Under the pieces are notes generated by a model. The model made no database searches. It was not told where the DNA came from and saw only the letters and a program-made list of their open reading frames with translations. The position numbers were made by a program, and so were the translations under genes. Positions 18,714 to 27,101 of a DNA stretch of 64,000 bases are shown in pieces. How positions within the stretch are numbered: position 1 is the stretch's first letter; each line of letters starts with the position of its first letter. The stretch comes from DAOUJH01 sp965116555 (GTDB lineage Bacteria; Chloroflexota; Dehalococcoidia; Lucifugimonadales; QGNO01). Location of the stretch: assembly GCA_965116555.1 (NCBI GenBank), contig OZ220698.1, positions 124,001-188,000 on the forward strand, read 5' to 3'.

Positions 18714-19796
18714 CTACTCCTTGTCCAGGAGCAACGCCTGGCAGAAGCGGGCGGTGTCGGTCAGGTCAGCGATGGGCACATACTCCCTCACGGTATGCAT
18801 ATCCTGGGTGGACATGCCGACGACAACGCAGCCTATGCCGTGTTTGTTGAAAACGTTGCCGTCCGTGCCGCCGCCGGAGGGGACAATATCCGGCGTTTTG
18901 CCCAGTCCCTCAAGTATGCGCGACACCTTCAGCAGCATGGGGTTGTCCATGCTCAGCCGGTACATCTCGTAGGCTACGTTCATGGTCTCTTCTATGACGG
19001 CATCCGGATACTTGGCCCGCGCCTGGTCCAATACGTCGCTGATTTCAAGGCGCACCATCTCCAGGGACTCGATGTTGCGGCTGCGGAACTCGCCGATGAA
19101 AGAGGCATCTTCCGGTACGGCATTGCGCACGGAACCGCCGGAGATGACGCCGACGTTGATGGTGGTCTCGTCGTCGAGGCGGCCCTGGCGCAGTTCGGTG
19201 ATGATTTCGGCGGCTATGCGTATGGCGGAGAGTCCCTTCTCCGGCTCGACGCCGGCGTGTGCGGAGCGGCCGGTGACGTTGACGGTGAAGATGACGTTGG
19301 TGGCGCTGGCGCTGGTCACCTTGCTGGGCGGGCCGTTGCCGTCGAAGACGACGCCGCGCTTGGCCTTGACCAGCGATATGTCAAGATTGCGCGCCCCGAC
19401 CAGGCCGAGCTCCTCCTCGCGGGTGAATACGAGCTGTACGGGGACCCGTTCCGTGCCGTCCTCGTGCAGCGACTCCAGCGCTTCCAGTATGGAGGCGACA
19501 CCGGCCTTGCAATCGCCGCCGAGGATGGTGGTGCCGTCGGAGACGATGCGGTCGTCCAGCACCTGCGGCTTTATGCCGCGGCCCGGCTCCACGGTGTCCA
19601 TGTGCGCCGATATCAGCAGTGGGTTGTCGCCTTCCTCAGAGGCTATCAGATTGCCGTAGGAGTCTCGCTCTATGCTGAACCCGAAGCCGCTGAGACGCCT
19701 CGTGAGTTCTTGGGCCACCTCCTCCTCTTCTCCGGACGGGCTGTCTATCCGCACAAGGTCGCAGAATGTAGTTATCAGGCGGTGTTGGTTTATCAT
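18714..19796 (-). CDS. M20 family metallopeptidase (tripeptidase T/PepT-like)
   Basis: A 360-residue dinuclear zinc peptidase. Metal ligands visible are H65 in SAHMDTV, D95 in GGDCKAG, and the catalytic EE pair at 127-128 in TREEELG. A dimerisation domain follows (about 170-280), and the final metal ligand His lies in the C-terminal MHTVREYV. A much longer reading from 20126 exists, but its first 110 residues are translated dispersed repeat. The ATG at 19796 behind GAGGACC fits the family. It heads a minus-strand operon with the DUF3052 fusion and the dehydratase. Confidence 0.88.
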   Translation of the reverse strand: MINQHRLITTFCDLVRIDSPSGEEEEVAQELTRRLSGFGFSIERDSYGNLIASEEGDNPLLISAHMDTVEPGRGIKPQVLDDRIVSDGTTILGGDCKAGVASILEALESLHEDGTERVPVQLVFTREEELGLVGARNLDISLVKAKRGVVFDGNGPPSKVTSASATNVIFTVNVTGRSAHAGVEPEKGLSAIRIAAEIITELRQGRLDDETTINVGVISGGSVRNAVPEDASFIGEFRSRNIESLEMVRLEISDVLDQARAKYPDAVIEETMNVAYEMYRLSMDNPMLLKVSRILEGLGKTPDIVPSGGGTDGNVFNKHGIGCVVVGMSTQDMHTVREYVPIADLTDTARFCQALLLDKE

Positions 19797-19843
19797 GAGG
19801 TCCTCGCTGGTTTGGGTAGGGGGATTATACATGGAAGCACACT

Positions 19844-20106
19844 GGGTGGTTGACCACTGGACAAAAGTGGCGTTTTTTGTGTCGAAAAAGGGGTTTTTAG
19901 GCGTGAAATGGCGTTTGATGGTGGAGTGGTGTCGTGCCTGAGAAGGGGTATTCGTTTCCAACGTTATGTCAAGTACAAGGCTAAATTCGGGGGAAAATTT
20001 TAAAATATGAAGAAACGAATCAGATTCCGGGGCAAAGTTGAGGGTATGGAGGCGGGCGTTTTGGCTGGCAAGGGGGGCACCACGCTGACGCCGTAGGGGT
20101 TGTTGG
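19844..20106 (-). repeat. Long dispersed intergenic repeat, copy B
   Basis: The inverted counterpart of 7592-7855. It begins less than 50 bases upstream of the M20 peptidase ATG, so that gene's promoter must lie inside or right beside the repeat. Homology blocks are listed under copy A. Confidence 0.75.
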
Positions 20107-20224
20107 ATGCTGTTCTGTGAGTGCATGGGTTAAGGGTAGCGGACGTGGAGGGGTGTGGGGAAGGGGGAGATGTCAGGGTACTGCTTGCCATGCGCCGCTC
20201 CTGGGTGCCCGACTTCTCGGGGAA

Positions 20225-20345
20225 TGACCGGCTTGCTGTCGTTCTGAGGAGCGCAGCGACGAAGAATCCAAGGCCGTACGCCTCGGGCAGGCTGGTTTTG
20301 CGGGCAGAGATTTTGGATTCTTCGCCTTTGGCTCAGAATGACAGG
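20225..20345 (+). repeat. Pair of short dispersed repeat units
   Basis: A GAGGAGCGCAGCGACGAAGA unit and an oppositely oriented GATTCTTCGCCTTTGGCTCA unit, separated by about 50 bases. Together they form a large imperfect inverted repeat of the same family as those at 7392, 22721 and 48765. Confidence 0.6.
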
Positions 20346-20354
20346 TGGGGTGCG

Positions 20355-20395
20355 CCTCCGCTCATTTCCTTCGACAGGCTCAGGATGAGCGGAGG
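20355..20395. repeat. Palindromic repeat with 11-bp arms
   Basis: CCTCCGCTCAT (20355-20365) and ATGAGCGGAGG (20385-20395) are perfect inverted arms around a CTTCGACAGGCTCAG core. The same core lies at 61757-61789 with different arms. Confidence 0.75.
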
Positions 20396-20441
20396 TTGCT
20401 GGATGCCCCCGCCCCTAGATGCCCGTCCTCCGCCCCCCTCC

Positions 20442-20484
20442 TGGGTTCCCGACTTCTCGGAAACGACGGATTATGCGGGAATGA
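20442..20484 (+). repeat. Short dispersed repeat of the TTCCCGACTTCTCGG type
   Basis: About 43 bases that recur almost unchanged at 48994-49036, including TTCCCGACTTCTCGG and GGATTATGCGGGAATGA. Confidence 0.7.
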
Positions 20485-20572
20485 CCTTCGGCGGTGCTCA
20501 GGGCAGGCTCCGAGGGGGCGGGAGTAGGCTACCAGGCGCTTTACAGCTAGCGCTCTTTCCAGATGTGGCTGC

Positions 20573-22603
20573 TCATGGACTCACCGTCTCCTCGCAATTC
20601 GGGAGACCGAGGTTCCTAAGGTCTTCGTCCTCAATGCTCCACAAGGCTCTTGGGATGCAACCGGTAAATCGATTGCCCATCAAGTAAAGCCTGCTCAGGT
20701 TTGTGAGGTTATCCAGTTCCGGCGGAATGCTCCCGCCCAAGTAGTTACTGTAGAGGCCCAGGAACCACAGCTTCGCCAAGCCTCCCAACTCAGGCGGGAT
20801 GCTCCCGTGTAGGTAGTTACCACTGAGAACCAGCGTGCTGAGCTCGGCCAGACCCCCCAGCTCAGGCGGCAGTGTGCCCGTAAGTTTATCGCGTACGGTA
20901 TCGCTCGGATCATCGCCTCGGAGAATCAACCCGTGGACACGGGACGGTGAGCCTCCCAGGGTGATCCCCTCCCACTCTACTATGGGGGTGCTCTCGCTCC
21001 AGTCCAACTCGACATGCCCTCCCAGCCTGTCCCGGACGCTCAGCAGGATCTCGCAGTCGTGGACCAGGCCCGGATTAGCCTCCGGCTCCGGGACGACGCG
21101 GCCCGCCGAGCACGCCGCCAGATTCACCGGCCTCTCGTACAGGGACGGGTCCAATGCGTGGATACGACCCTCCTCATCAACAATCACCAGAAAGCGCAGG
21201 TCGGTCCCATCAAGAGATACGGTGACGATATGTCTGCCCGGTTGGTAGAGCGCTATCCTCGATCCGTCCGGCGACCAAGCGGCTCGGGCACTTGGAATGC
21301 CGGGGGCCAAACGCCGCGGGTTCGTGCCATCCGACTGCACAAGATATGCTTCGTCGGTAAAATATGCTTGGTTGGAATATTCGGAGTCGTAGGGAATGGA
21401 AAGACCTTCTTTGCGGGCACGATATGCTCCGCCGGCAAGAAAGAGCAACTCTGACCCATCGGGCGACCAGGACACCTGTGAGACCAGAGAGACAGGCTCG
21501 GGGGGGATGTTCGGTGCAGGGGGGACGTTCGGTTCGCCGCGCCAGACCGTGCGCATGCCTGTACCATCGGGCCTAGCCGCGTAGATTATGGGCGCATCTC
21601 CGTCAACCGAGGCGAAGGCCAGCTCCTCGCCGTCCGGGGACCACGCCGCGGGCGCGTTGGCATCTCCTATCCGGGTCAACCCTTCTCCATTGGAACCAAT
21701 GACATAGAGCCCGGCAATGCCGTCATCGACAAACTCCCCCTCATTCGCGATGAACGCCAAGCGCTGACCGTCAGGCGACCAGACCGGGGGGTATAGGTCA
21801 ACCCATTCGGTATCTAAGAGTCTATTTATATCCCTTCCCGGTACATCTGGAGATATTATGACTAGTTTCAGGTCTCTTGACGACAGTTCCTCTCTATATA
21901 ACCTGTTCGTGTTTGCAACGATAGCGACCTGCGTCCCATCCGGTGACCAGACGGGATAGTTATCGAAACGCTCATTCTCCGTCAGTCGCTTCTTATCGGT
22001 GCCGTCTACGTTCACCATGGCGATCTCGTAACCCTTAGATGACAGGCCCGGTTCCGGCTCAACGGGTATATACTCACAGGTGGAATAGACGACCCGAGAG
22101 CCGTCCGGCGATACGTCGGCGTAGAACCCATAACCGAATCTGTAACGGTAACCGAAACCGTATGATCCACTTTCCTGGTAGTCCGCATCTACATCAGCCA
22201 CTTCTCTCACGTGAGCGTCTGCGATATCCAACGCCAATATCAAATCGTCATGGTCAAACACCAGGTGTGTGTCCCCCTCTGCCCAATGAATGAAATGCTC
22301 GTACAACCATCCGTACCGTCCGTAATGCCCGGCTGAATCAGGGCCACACGGGCCGTATGGAGGCCACATAACCTCTATGTTGGAGGGGGTGGGCGATGGG
22401 GTAGGCGTCGGTACGGGCGTATGCGTGGGGGTTGCCGTAGCGGTAGGCCTTGGTGATGGAGAAGGCGTGGCGGTCGGTATGGGCATAGCCGTCGGGGTTG
22501 GCGTGGGCGATGGCGCCGGTTCAGGCTCACGCAGACAGCCCAAAGCCAACGCTAGCATTAGTACCGTTCCCAGTATCAGCAATTGAGTTGTGTGCTTTAT
22601 CAT
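20573..22603 (-). CDS. Lipoprotein with PD40 beta-propeller and plant-type LRRs
   Basis: A 676-residue exported protein. The signal peptide ends ALALGC with Cys at residue 23. A Pro/Thr/Ser-rich linker of about 50 residues follows. The middle (about 110-480) carries repeated WSPDG blades (YPVWSPDGTQVA, PPVWSPDGQRLA, AAWSPDGEELA, VSWSPDGSEL, AAWSPDGSRIA), the TolB/PD40 propeller signature. The C-terminus (about 560-670) holds three to four LRRs of the plant-like form, with L-GSIPPELGGL-L cores. Both parts suggest binding of protein or glycan at the outer surface. The upstream and downstream gaps are repeat-rich. No enzymatic motif was found. Confidence 0.85.
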   Translation of the reverse strand: MIKHTTQLLILGTVLMLALALGCLREPEPAPSPTPTPTAMPIPTATPSPSPRPTATATPTHTPVPTPTPSPTPSNIEVMWPPYGPCGPDSAGHYGRYGWLYEHFIHWAEGDTHLVFDHDDLILALDIADAHVREVADVDADYQESGSYGFGYRYRFGYGFYADVSPDGSRVVYSTCEYIPVEPEPGLSSKGYEIAMVNVDGTDKKRLTENERFDNYPVWSPDGTQVAIVANTNRLYREELSSRDLKLVIISPDVPGRDINRLLDTEWVDLYPPVWSPDGQRLAFIANEGEFVDDGIAGLYVIGSNGEGLTRIGDANAPAAWSPDGEELAFASVDGDAPIIYAARPDGTGMRTVWRGEPNVPPAPNIPPEPVSLVSQVSWSPDGSELLFLAGGAYRARKEGLSIPYDSEYSNQAYFTDEAYLVQSDGTNPRRLAPGIPSARAAWSPDGSRIALYQPGRHIVTVSLDGTDLRFLVIVDEEGRIHALDPSLYERPVNLAACSAGRVVPEPEANPGLVHDCEILLSVRDRLGGHVELDWSESTPIVEWEGITLGGSPSRVHGLILRGDDPSDTVRDKLTGTLPPELGGLAELSTLVLSGNYLHGSIPPELGGLAKLWFLGLYSNYLGGSIPPELDNLTNLSRLYLMGNRFTGCIPRALWSIEDEDLRNLGLPNCEETVSP

Positions 22604-22720
22604 GACGTCACGGGGTGGGTAGGGAGGTTATACATAGTAGTACGCTGCGATAGTGGGGATGGATTCCCAGAAGGGCAGATGGACATAGAGACAAACGGGC
22701 AAGCGGGTAGGGGAACCTTG

Positions 22721-22761
22721 GTTTGCTGTGGTAGAAGATTCTTCGCTGCGCTCAGAATGAC
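22721..22761 (+). repeat. Short dispersed palindromic repeat, copy 2
   Basis: Bases 22728-22761 are identical over 34 nt to 48765-48798, including GTAGAAGATTCTTCGCTGCG. The unit can fold into a hairpin through its ATTCT/AGAAT arms. Confidence 0.8.
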
Positions 22762-22907
22762 GGTGTCTTGGGCTTCCGACCACACCGCCTGGATGCCCGT
22801 CGTCACGGGCATGACGGTGGAGGGGAGGGGGATGGATTTCCAGTCGGGTGAGGCTAGGAGGCAAATAAGAGGGTGAGGTTAAGGTACCCAGTCCAGGAGT
22901 TGCGGTG

Positions 22908-22913
22908 TAAAAT
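22908..22913 (+). promoter_or_regulatory. -10 box implying leaderless sirC mRNA
   Basis: TAAAAT followed by 6 nt and the ATG of sirC, so the A of the start codon is the expected transcription start. No -35 of quality is seen and there is no properly spaced Shine-Dalgarno sequence. Confidence 0.5.
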
Positions 22914-22919
22914 GAGGCC

Positions 22920-23594
22920 ATGCCTGCGTACTATCCGGTTTACCTAGACTTGAACGGACGCCCCTGCGTGGTGGTGGGCGGAGAGCATGAGGCCGAGCGC
23001 AAGGTGCAGGGGCTTTTGGAACACGGCGCGCGGGTGACTCTGATCAACCCCGAGGTCAGCATCGTGCTTCAAGACCTGGCGGGACGCGGCCTCATTGAGT
23101 GGAAGCGCCGCGAGTACCGTCGAGGCGACCTGGAAGGGGCGTTCCTAGTCGTGTCGGAGAACCTGAACGAGGACGAGTACACAAGGGTTGCCCAAGAGGC
23201 CCACAGCCTCGGCATCTTGCTCAACGTGGTGGACAGGCCGGAGCTGTGCAGCTTCATAGCCCCCGCGATAGCCAGGAGGGGCCAGAACGGTGAGGTGCAG
23301 TGCGCCATATCGACCGCGGGCCTCAGCCCGGCGCTGGCCCGCCGTCTCAGGGAGATGATGTCCGACCCCGACCTCTGCCTGTGTTTGCAATGGGCGGATA
23401 TGGTGGACGTTCTCGCCGACGTGCGGACTGAAGTGCGGGCAAAGGGCCTGAGACCGGACCCCGAACGGTGGCAGGAGTGCATGGATGATGAACTGCTGGC
23501 CATGTTCCAGAGCGGGCAGACAGCGCAAGCAAGGGAGAGGCTGCGGAAGATGCTGGAGGAGCAGCCCCACGCATCGCAGGGAGCGGGAGCTTGA
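22920..23594 (+). CDS. Precorrin-2 dehydrogenase (siroheme synthase N-terminal type)
   Basis: A 224-residue protein of the SirC/Met8/CysG N-terminal type, which oxidises precorrin-2 to sirohydrochlorin with NAD and may also insert iron. The Rossmann start reads CVVVGGEHEAERKVQGLLEHGA (about 16-37), NVVDRPELCSF follows (about 101-111), and AISTAGLSPALARRLRE (about 129-145) is the family's signature in the dimerisation domain. It heads the tetrapyrrole operon, and its stop overlaps the TTG of hemC by 4 nt. Confidence 0.9.
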   Translation: MPAYYPVYLDLNGRPCVVVGGEHEAERKVQGLLEHGARVTLINPEVSIVLQDLAGRGLIEWKRREYRRGDLEGAFLVVSENLNEDEYTRVAQEAHSLGILLNVVDRPELCSFIAPAIARRGQNGEVQCAISTAGLSPALARRLREMMSDPDLCLCLQWADMVDVLADVRTEVRAKGLRPDPERWQECMDDELLAMFQSGQTAQARERLRKMLEEQPHASQGAGA

Positions 23595-24529
23595 GTAGTA
23601 GGTCTGGCCCCGTAATCGCAGGGTCACGCGCCAGTGAACTGGCCTTGACTCAGACGGAAGAGGTCTTGGAGTTGCTGCGGATTGCGGCTCCTAGTACGCC
23701 CGTAGAGGTGCGAACCATCGCCACCGGCGGCGACCTGGATGTCCGTGCGCCCGTGCCGCAGATAGGCGTTGGCGTGTTCGTTAAGGAGCTGGAGGCTGCC
23801 CTGCTGCGGCAAGAGATAGACATGGCGGTGCACAGCTTGAAGGACTTGCCCTCCAAGATTAGCGATGGCCTAAGCATAGGTGCGGTCATACGTCGTGGAG
23901 ACACGCGTGATGCGTTGGTGAACAAGTGGCGGCTTCCATTGGCGGAGCTGCCACGGGGCGCTCGTATAGGCACGGGGAGCCCGCGCCGGTCCGCCCAGTT
24001 GCTTGCCATACGCCCGGATATTCAAGTCCTGCCGATGCGGGGCAACGTCCCCACTCGCCTGCAAAAGGCGTCCAGCGAGGAATACGACGGCGCCGTGCTG
24101 GCAATGGCCGGCCTGCGCAGGCTGCAAAGAGAGGACGAGGCCGTCCAGGTGTTCGAGCCGGAACAGTTCGTGCCCGCTCCCGGCCAGGGTGCGCTGGCGG
24201 TACAGATAAGATCTGACGATGAAGAGATGAGGCAACTGGTGGAGCCGGTACAAGACCCGGATACGGCAATGAGCGTGAGGGCGGAGCGGACTCTACTGTC
24301 CCTTCTCGGCGCGGGCTGCACCGCTCCTTTCGGAGCGTACGCCGATATCAAAGACCAGACGCTTACCCTCAGAGCTATGCTTGCCGCCGACAGTTCGGGG
24401 GAGCAGCTGTTCAGAGTCTCGGCGTCGGGGAGCGTTGATAACCCTGAGGCCGTGGCGCACGAGGCCTATCAGGAACTCGTGTCAACGGGGGCTATCGAAG
24501 CGGTGAGATCCGCGGGTGGAATGAAATGA
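23591..24529 (+). CDS. hemC: Hydroxymethylbilane synthase (porphobilinogen deaminase)
   Basis: Joins four porphobilinogen units into hydroxymethylbilane. The 312-residue protein has the expected GSRASELALTQ start, HSLKDLPSK (about 81-89), RRGDTRDAL and GNVPTRLQK blocks. Cys243 in LGAGCTAPFGAYA carries the dipyrromethane cofactor. The start is a TTG that overlaps the sirC stop codon, and the 3' end overlaps the next ATG as ATGA. Translation is therefore coupled along the operon. Confidence 0.96.
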   Translation: MSSRSGPVIAGSRASELALTQTEEVLELLRIAAPSTPVEVRTIATGGDLDVRAPVPQIGVGVFVKELEAALLRQEIDMAVHSLKDLPSKISDGLSIGAVIRRGDTRDALVNKWRLPLAELPRGARIGTGSPRRSAQLLAIRPDIQVLPMRGNVPTRLQKASSEEYDGAVLAMAGLRRLQREDEAVQVFEPEQFVPAPGQGALAVQIRSDDEEMRQLVEPVQDPDTAMSVRAERTLLSLLGAGCTAPFGAYADIKDQTLTLRAMLAADSSGEQLFRVSASGSVDNPEAVAHEAYQELVSTGAIEAVRSAGGMK

Positions 24530-26064
24530 GTGTTGCCCGGTCGGGAACCGTATATCTGGTGGGAGCGGGCCCAGGAGACCCCGGTCTGCTCACATTGCGC
24601 GGGCTGGAACTCCTGCGCAGCGCGGACGCCGTGCTCTACGACCGGCTGGTTGATCAGCGTATCCTCAGCTTTGCGTCTGACAGGGCGGAGGTGATCTTTG
24701 TAGGGAAATCGCCGCACGGCGAGTCCGGCGCTCAGGAGGGAATCGCTGCAGAGATGGTGCGCCGCGCCAGGCAGGGGCAGACCGTGGTGCGGCTCAAGGG
24801 CGGAGACCCATTTGTCTTCGGACGCGGCGGCGAGGAGGCGCAGGCGTTGACCAGAGCGGGCATACCGTTTGAAGTGGCGCCGGGGATAACCTCCGCCATT
24901 GCGGTACCGGCTTACGCAGGCATCCCCGTTACGCATAGGGAGGTGGCGTCCTCCTTCACGGTGGTCAGCGGCAGCGAAGACCCAGGCAAGGAAGAGTCAC
25001 TTATTGACTGGAAAGCGTTGGCGTCGGGCGGCGGCACCCTGGTGCTCCTCATGGGCTGGGAAAGCCTAGGCGCAATATGCAAGACGTTGAAGGAAAACGG
25101 GATGCCTGCGGATACTCCCGCCGCTTTGATACAGTGGGGCACCCGGCCGGGGCAGCGCGTTGTGGAAGGGACGTTGGATACCGTGCTGGATCTTGGCAGG
25201 GAGGCCGGATTGGAGCCTCCCATAGTGGCCGTATTCGGTCCCGCGGTAGCTTTGCGCTCGGAGATCCGCTGGTTCGACAACAGGCCTTTGTCTGGGAAAC
25301 GGATAATGGTCACCAGGGCGCGAACGCAGATCAGCGCCACCGCCGACCTGCTCAGCAGGGAGGGCGCGGATGTCATAGAACTGCCCAGCATCAGGATTGT
25401 CCCCCCCGATGACGCCACCCCGGTGAAGCGTGCCGCGCAAAACTTGGCGAGCTATAGCTGGGTCGTCTTCACCAGTGTCAACGGCGTCGATGCCTTCTGG
25501 GAAGCCCTCAGAGAGATAGGTCTGGACTCGCGGGCCTTCGCCGGGGTCAAGGTCGCCGCCATTGGACCGGCCACCGCGGAGTCGCTGGCCCGGCATGGCA
25601 TCCACGCCGACCGCATGCCTTCGGAGTATATTTCGGAGTCCGTGGTGGAGTCGTTGCAAGAGCACATAGAGCCGGGCGACCGCGTTTTGCTGCCCAGGGC
25701 CGCGGAAGGACGCAATGCCCTAGTGGAGGGACTGCAAAAGCTCGGCGCGGAAGTGGAGCACGTCGTCACATACAAGACCCTTGCCTCCGAGGAGTCCAAA
25801 CAGGAAGCGATTGCCCTGTTGAGGCAAGGGGAGATAGACGCAGTTACCTTTACCAGCTCCTCCACGGTGCGGAGCTTGGTCTCCATCCTGGACGGAGACA
25901 TCTCGCTGTTGCAAAAGCCCGCCATAGCTTGCATAGGGCCCGTTACCGCGGCAACCGCCGCCGGACTGGGTTTGGAGGTCGCCGTCCAAGCCAGGGAGTA
26001 TACTATAGCCGGGTTGGTTGGAGCCCTCAAAGAGCACTTTTCAGGTCAGGCTCAGTCCGGGTAG
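24526..26064 (+). CDS. cobA-hemD: Uroporphyrinogen-III C-methyltransferase / uroporphyrinogen-III synthase fusion
   Basis: A 512-residue bifunctional protein. Residues 1-245 are the SAM-dependent methyltransferase, with VYLVGAGPGDPGLLTLRG (about 8-25) and GGDPFVFGRGGEE (about 88-100); it makes precorrin-2. Residues 258-512 are HemD, which closes hydroxymethylbilane to uroporphyrinogen III. Placing both activities in one chain after hemC channels the product toward siroheme or cobalamin precursors. This fusion is common in Firmicutes and Chloroflexota. It is coupled to hemC by an ATGA overlap. Confidence 0.95.
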   Translation: MSVARSGTVYLVGAGPGDPGLLTLRGLELLRSADAVLYDRLVDQRILSFASDRAEVIFVGKSPHGESGAQEGIAAEMVRRARQGQTVVRLKGGDPFVFGRGGEEAQALTRAGIPFEVAPGITSAIAVPAYAGIPVTHREVASSFTVVSGSEDPGKEESLIDWKALASGGGTLVLLMGWESLGAICKTLKENGMPADTPAALIQWGTRPGQRVVEGTLDTVLDLGREAGLEPPIVAVFGPAVALRSEIRWFDNRPLSGKRIMVTRARTQISATADLLSREGADVIELPSIRIVPPDDATPVKRAAQNLASYSWVVFTSVNGVDAFWEALREIGLDSRAFAGVKVAAIGPATAESLARHGIHADRMPSEYISESVVESLQEHIEPGDRVLLPRAAEGRNALVEGLQKLGAEVEHVVTYKTLASEESKQEAIALLRQGEIDAVTFTSSSTVRSLVSILDGDISLLQKPAIACIGPVTAATAAGLGLEVAVQAREYTIAGLVGALKEHFSGQAQSG

Positions 26065-26077
26065 AGGAAGGAGAAGT

Positions 26078-27064
26078 ATGGTTGCGTTCCCACAGCTCAG
26101 GCTAAGAAGGCTGCGAAGAAGCGAGACCGTTCGCGAAATGGTCAGAGAGACGTCCCTGGCGCCGTCGGATTTCATATATCCGCTCTTCGTCTGCCACGGG
26201 CGTGAAGTGAGGACTCCCATAGAGTCGATGCCGGGTTGCTACCAGCTTTCCTTGGATCAGCTGCTCATTGAGGTCACGGAAGTGGCCGAGCTGGGCATAT
26301 CGGGCGTGATGCTGTTCGGGATACCCGCTTTCAAGGATGACGTGGGCACGGAGGCATACGACCCGCAGGGGATTGTGCAGGAAGCAGTAAAGATGATCAA
26401 GCAGACGGCGCCGCGGCTCTTTGTGCTCACGGACGTTTGCCTTTGCGAGTACACGGACCACGGACACTGCGGCATCATAGACCGCGATGGGACGGTGGAC
26501 AACGACAAGACCCTGGACTTGCTGGCGCGCTCAGCTCTGTCTCAAGCAGATGCCGGCGCGGACATGGTTGCGCCTTCCGCCATGATGGACGGCCAGGTCA
26601 AGGCCATACGGGATGCGTTGGACCAAAACGGCCATTCGGAGGTGCCAATCCTGGCTTACGCGGCCAAGTTTGCCTCCGCCTTCTACGGTCCCTTCCGGGA
26701 GGCGGCTGGCTCCACGCCGCAGTTTGGAGACAGGCGGGGTTACCAGATGGACCCGGCAAACGCCCGCATGGCGCTGCGAGAACTGGAGCAGGACATCAGT
26801 GAAGGGGCCGACATGGTCATGGTGAAGCCCGCTCTGGCCTACCTGGACGTGCTGAACAGGGCCAGGGGACAGTTCCAGCATCCGCTGGCGGCGTACAACG
26901 TCAGCGGCGAGTACGCTATGGTCAAAGCGGCTTCCGCCGCCGGCTGGCTGGACGAAAAGCGGATCGTGCTGGAGATACTAACCTCTATCAAGCGCGCCGG
27001 CGCGGACGTCATTCTGACGTATCACGCCAAGGATGCCTCGCGGTGGCTGAGCGGGCAAGAATAG
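26078..27064 (+). CDS. hemB: Porphobilinogen synthase (delta-aminolevulinate dehydratase)
   Basis: Condenses two aminolevulinate molecules into porphobilinogen. The 328-residue enzyme has the active-site lysines at K197 (YAAKFASAFYGPFR) and K250 (MVMVKPALAYLD). The Cys triad C121, C123 and C131 in DVCLCEYTDHGHCG marks it as the zinc-dependent type. A longer reading from 26018 exists, but GAGGAAGGAGAAGT directly before 26078 fixes this start. Last gene of the operon; hemA and hemL are not in the window. Confidence 0.96.
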   Translation: MVAFPQLRLRRLRRSETVREMVRETSLAPSDFIYPLFVCHGREVRTPIESMPGCYQLSLDQLLIEVTEVAELGISGVMLFGIPAFKDDVGTEAYDPQGIVQEAVKMIKQTAPRLFVLTDVCLCEYTDHGHCGIIDRDGTVDNDKTLDLLARSALSQADAGADMVAPSAMMDGQVKAIRDALDQNGHSEVPILAYAAKFASAFYGPFREAAGSTPQFGDRRGYQMDPANARMALRELEQDISEGADMVMVKPALAYLDVLNRARGQFQHPLAAYNVSGEYAMVKAASAAGWLDEKRIVLEILTSIKRAGADVILTYHAKDASRWLSGQE

Positions 27065-27101
27065 GCCGTATGGGTTCTGCGCCGCCGAGTCGCTTAACGG
27101 C

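Larger units (their letters stand above)
19797..20572. other. Intergenic region filled with repeats
   Basis: About 775 bases without a supported gene. The left part is copy B of the 265-bp dispersed repeat (19844-20106). The right part (20200-20520) is a chain of short palindromic repeat units. Open frames here cross repeat units and show no family features. Confidence 0.65.
22604..22919. other. Intergenic region with dispersed repeats and the sirC promoter
   Basis: About 315 bases between the divergent lipoprotein and sirC genes. It contains a short palindromic repeat (22721-22761), a related GGATGCCCGTCGTCACGGGC palindrome (about 22791-22815), and the -10 box of sirC at its right end. Confidence 0.6.

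Noticed and set aside
19797..20126. A 110-residue N-terminal extension of the M20 peptidase
   Set aside because: The extension is translated dispersed repeat. The ATG at 19796 with GAGGACC gives the normal length.
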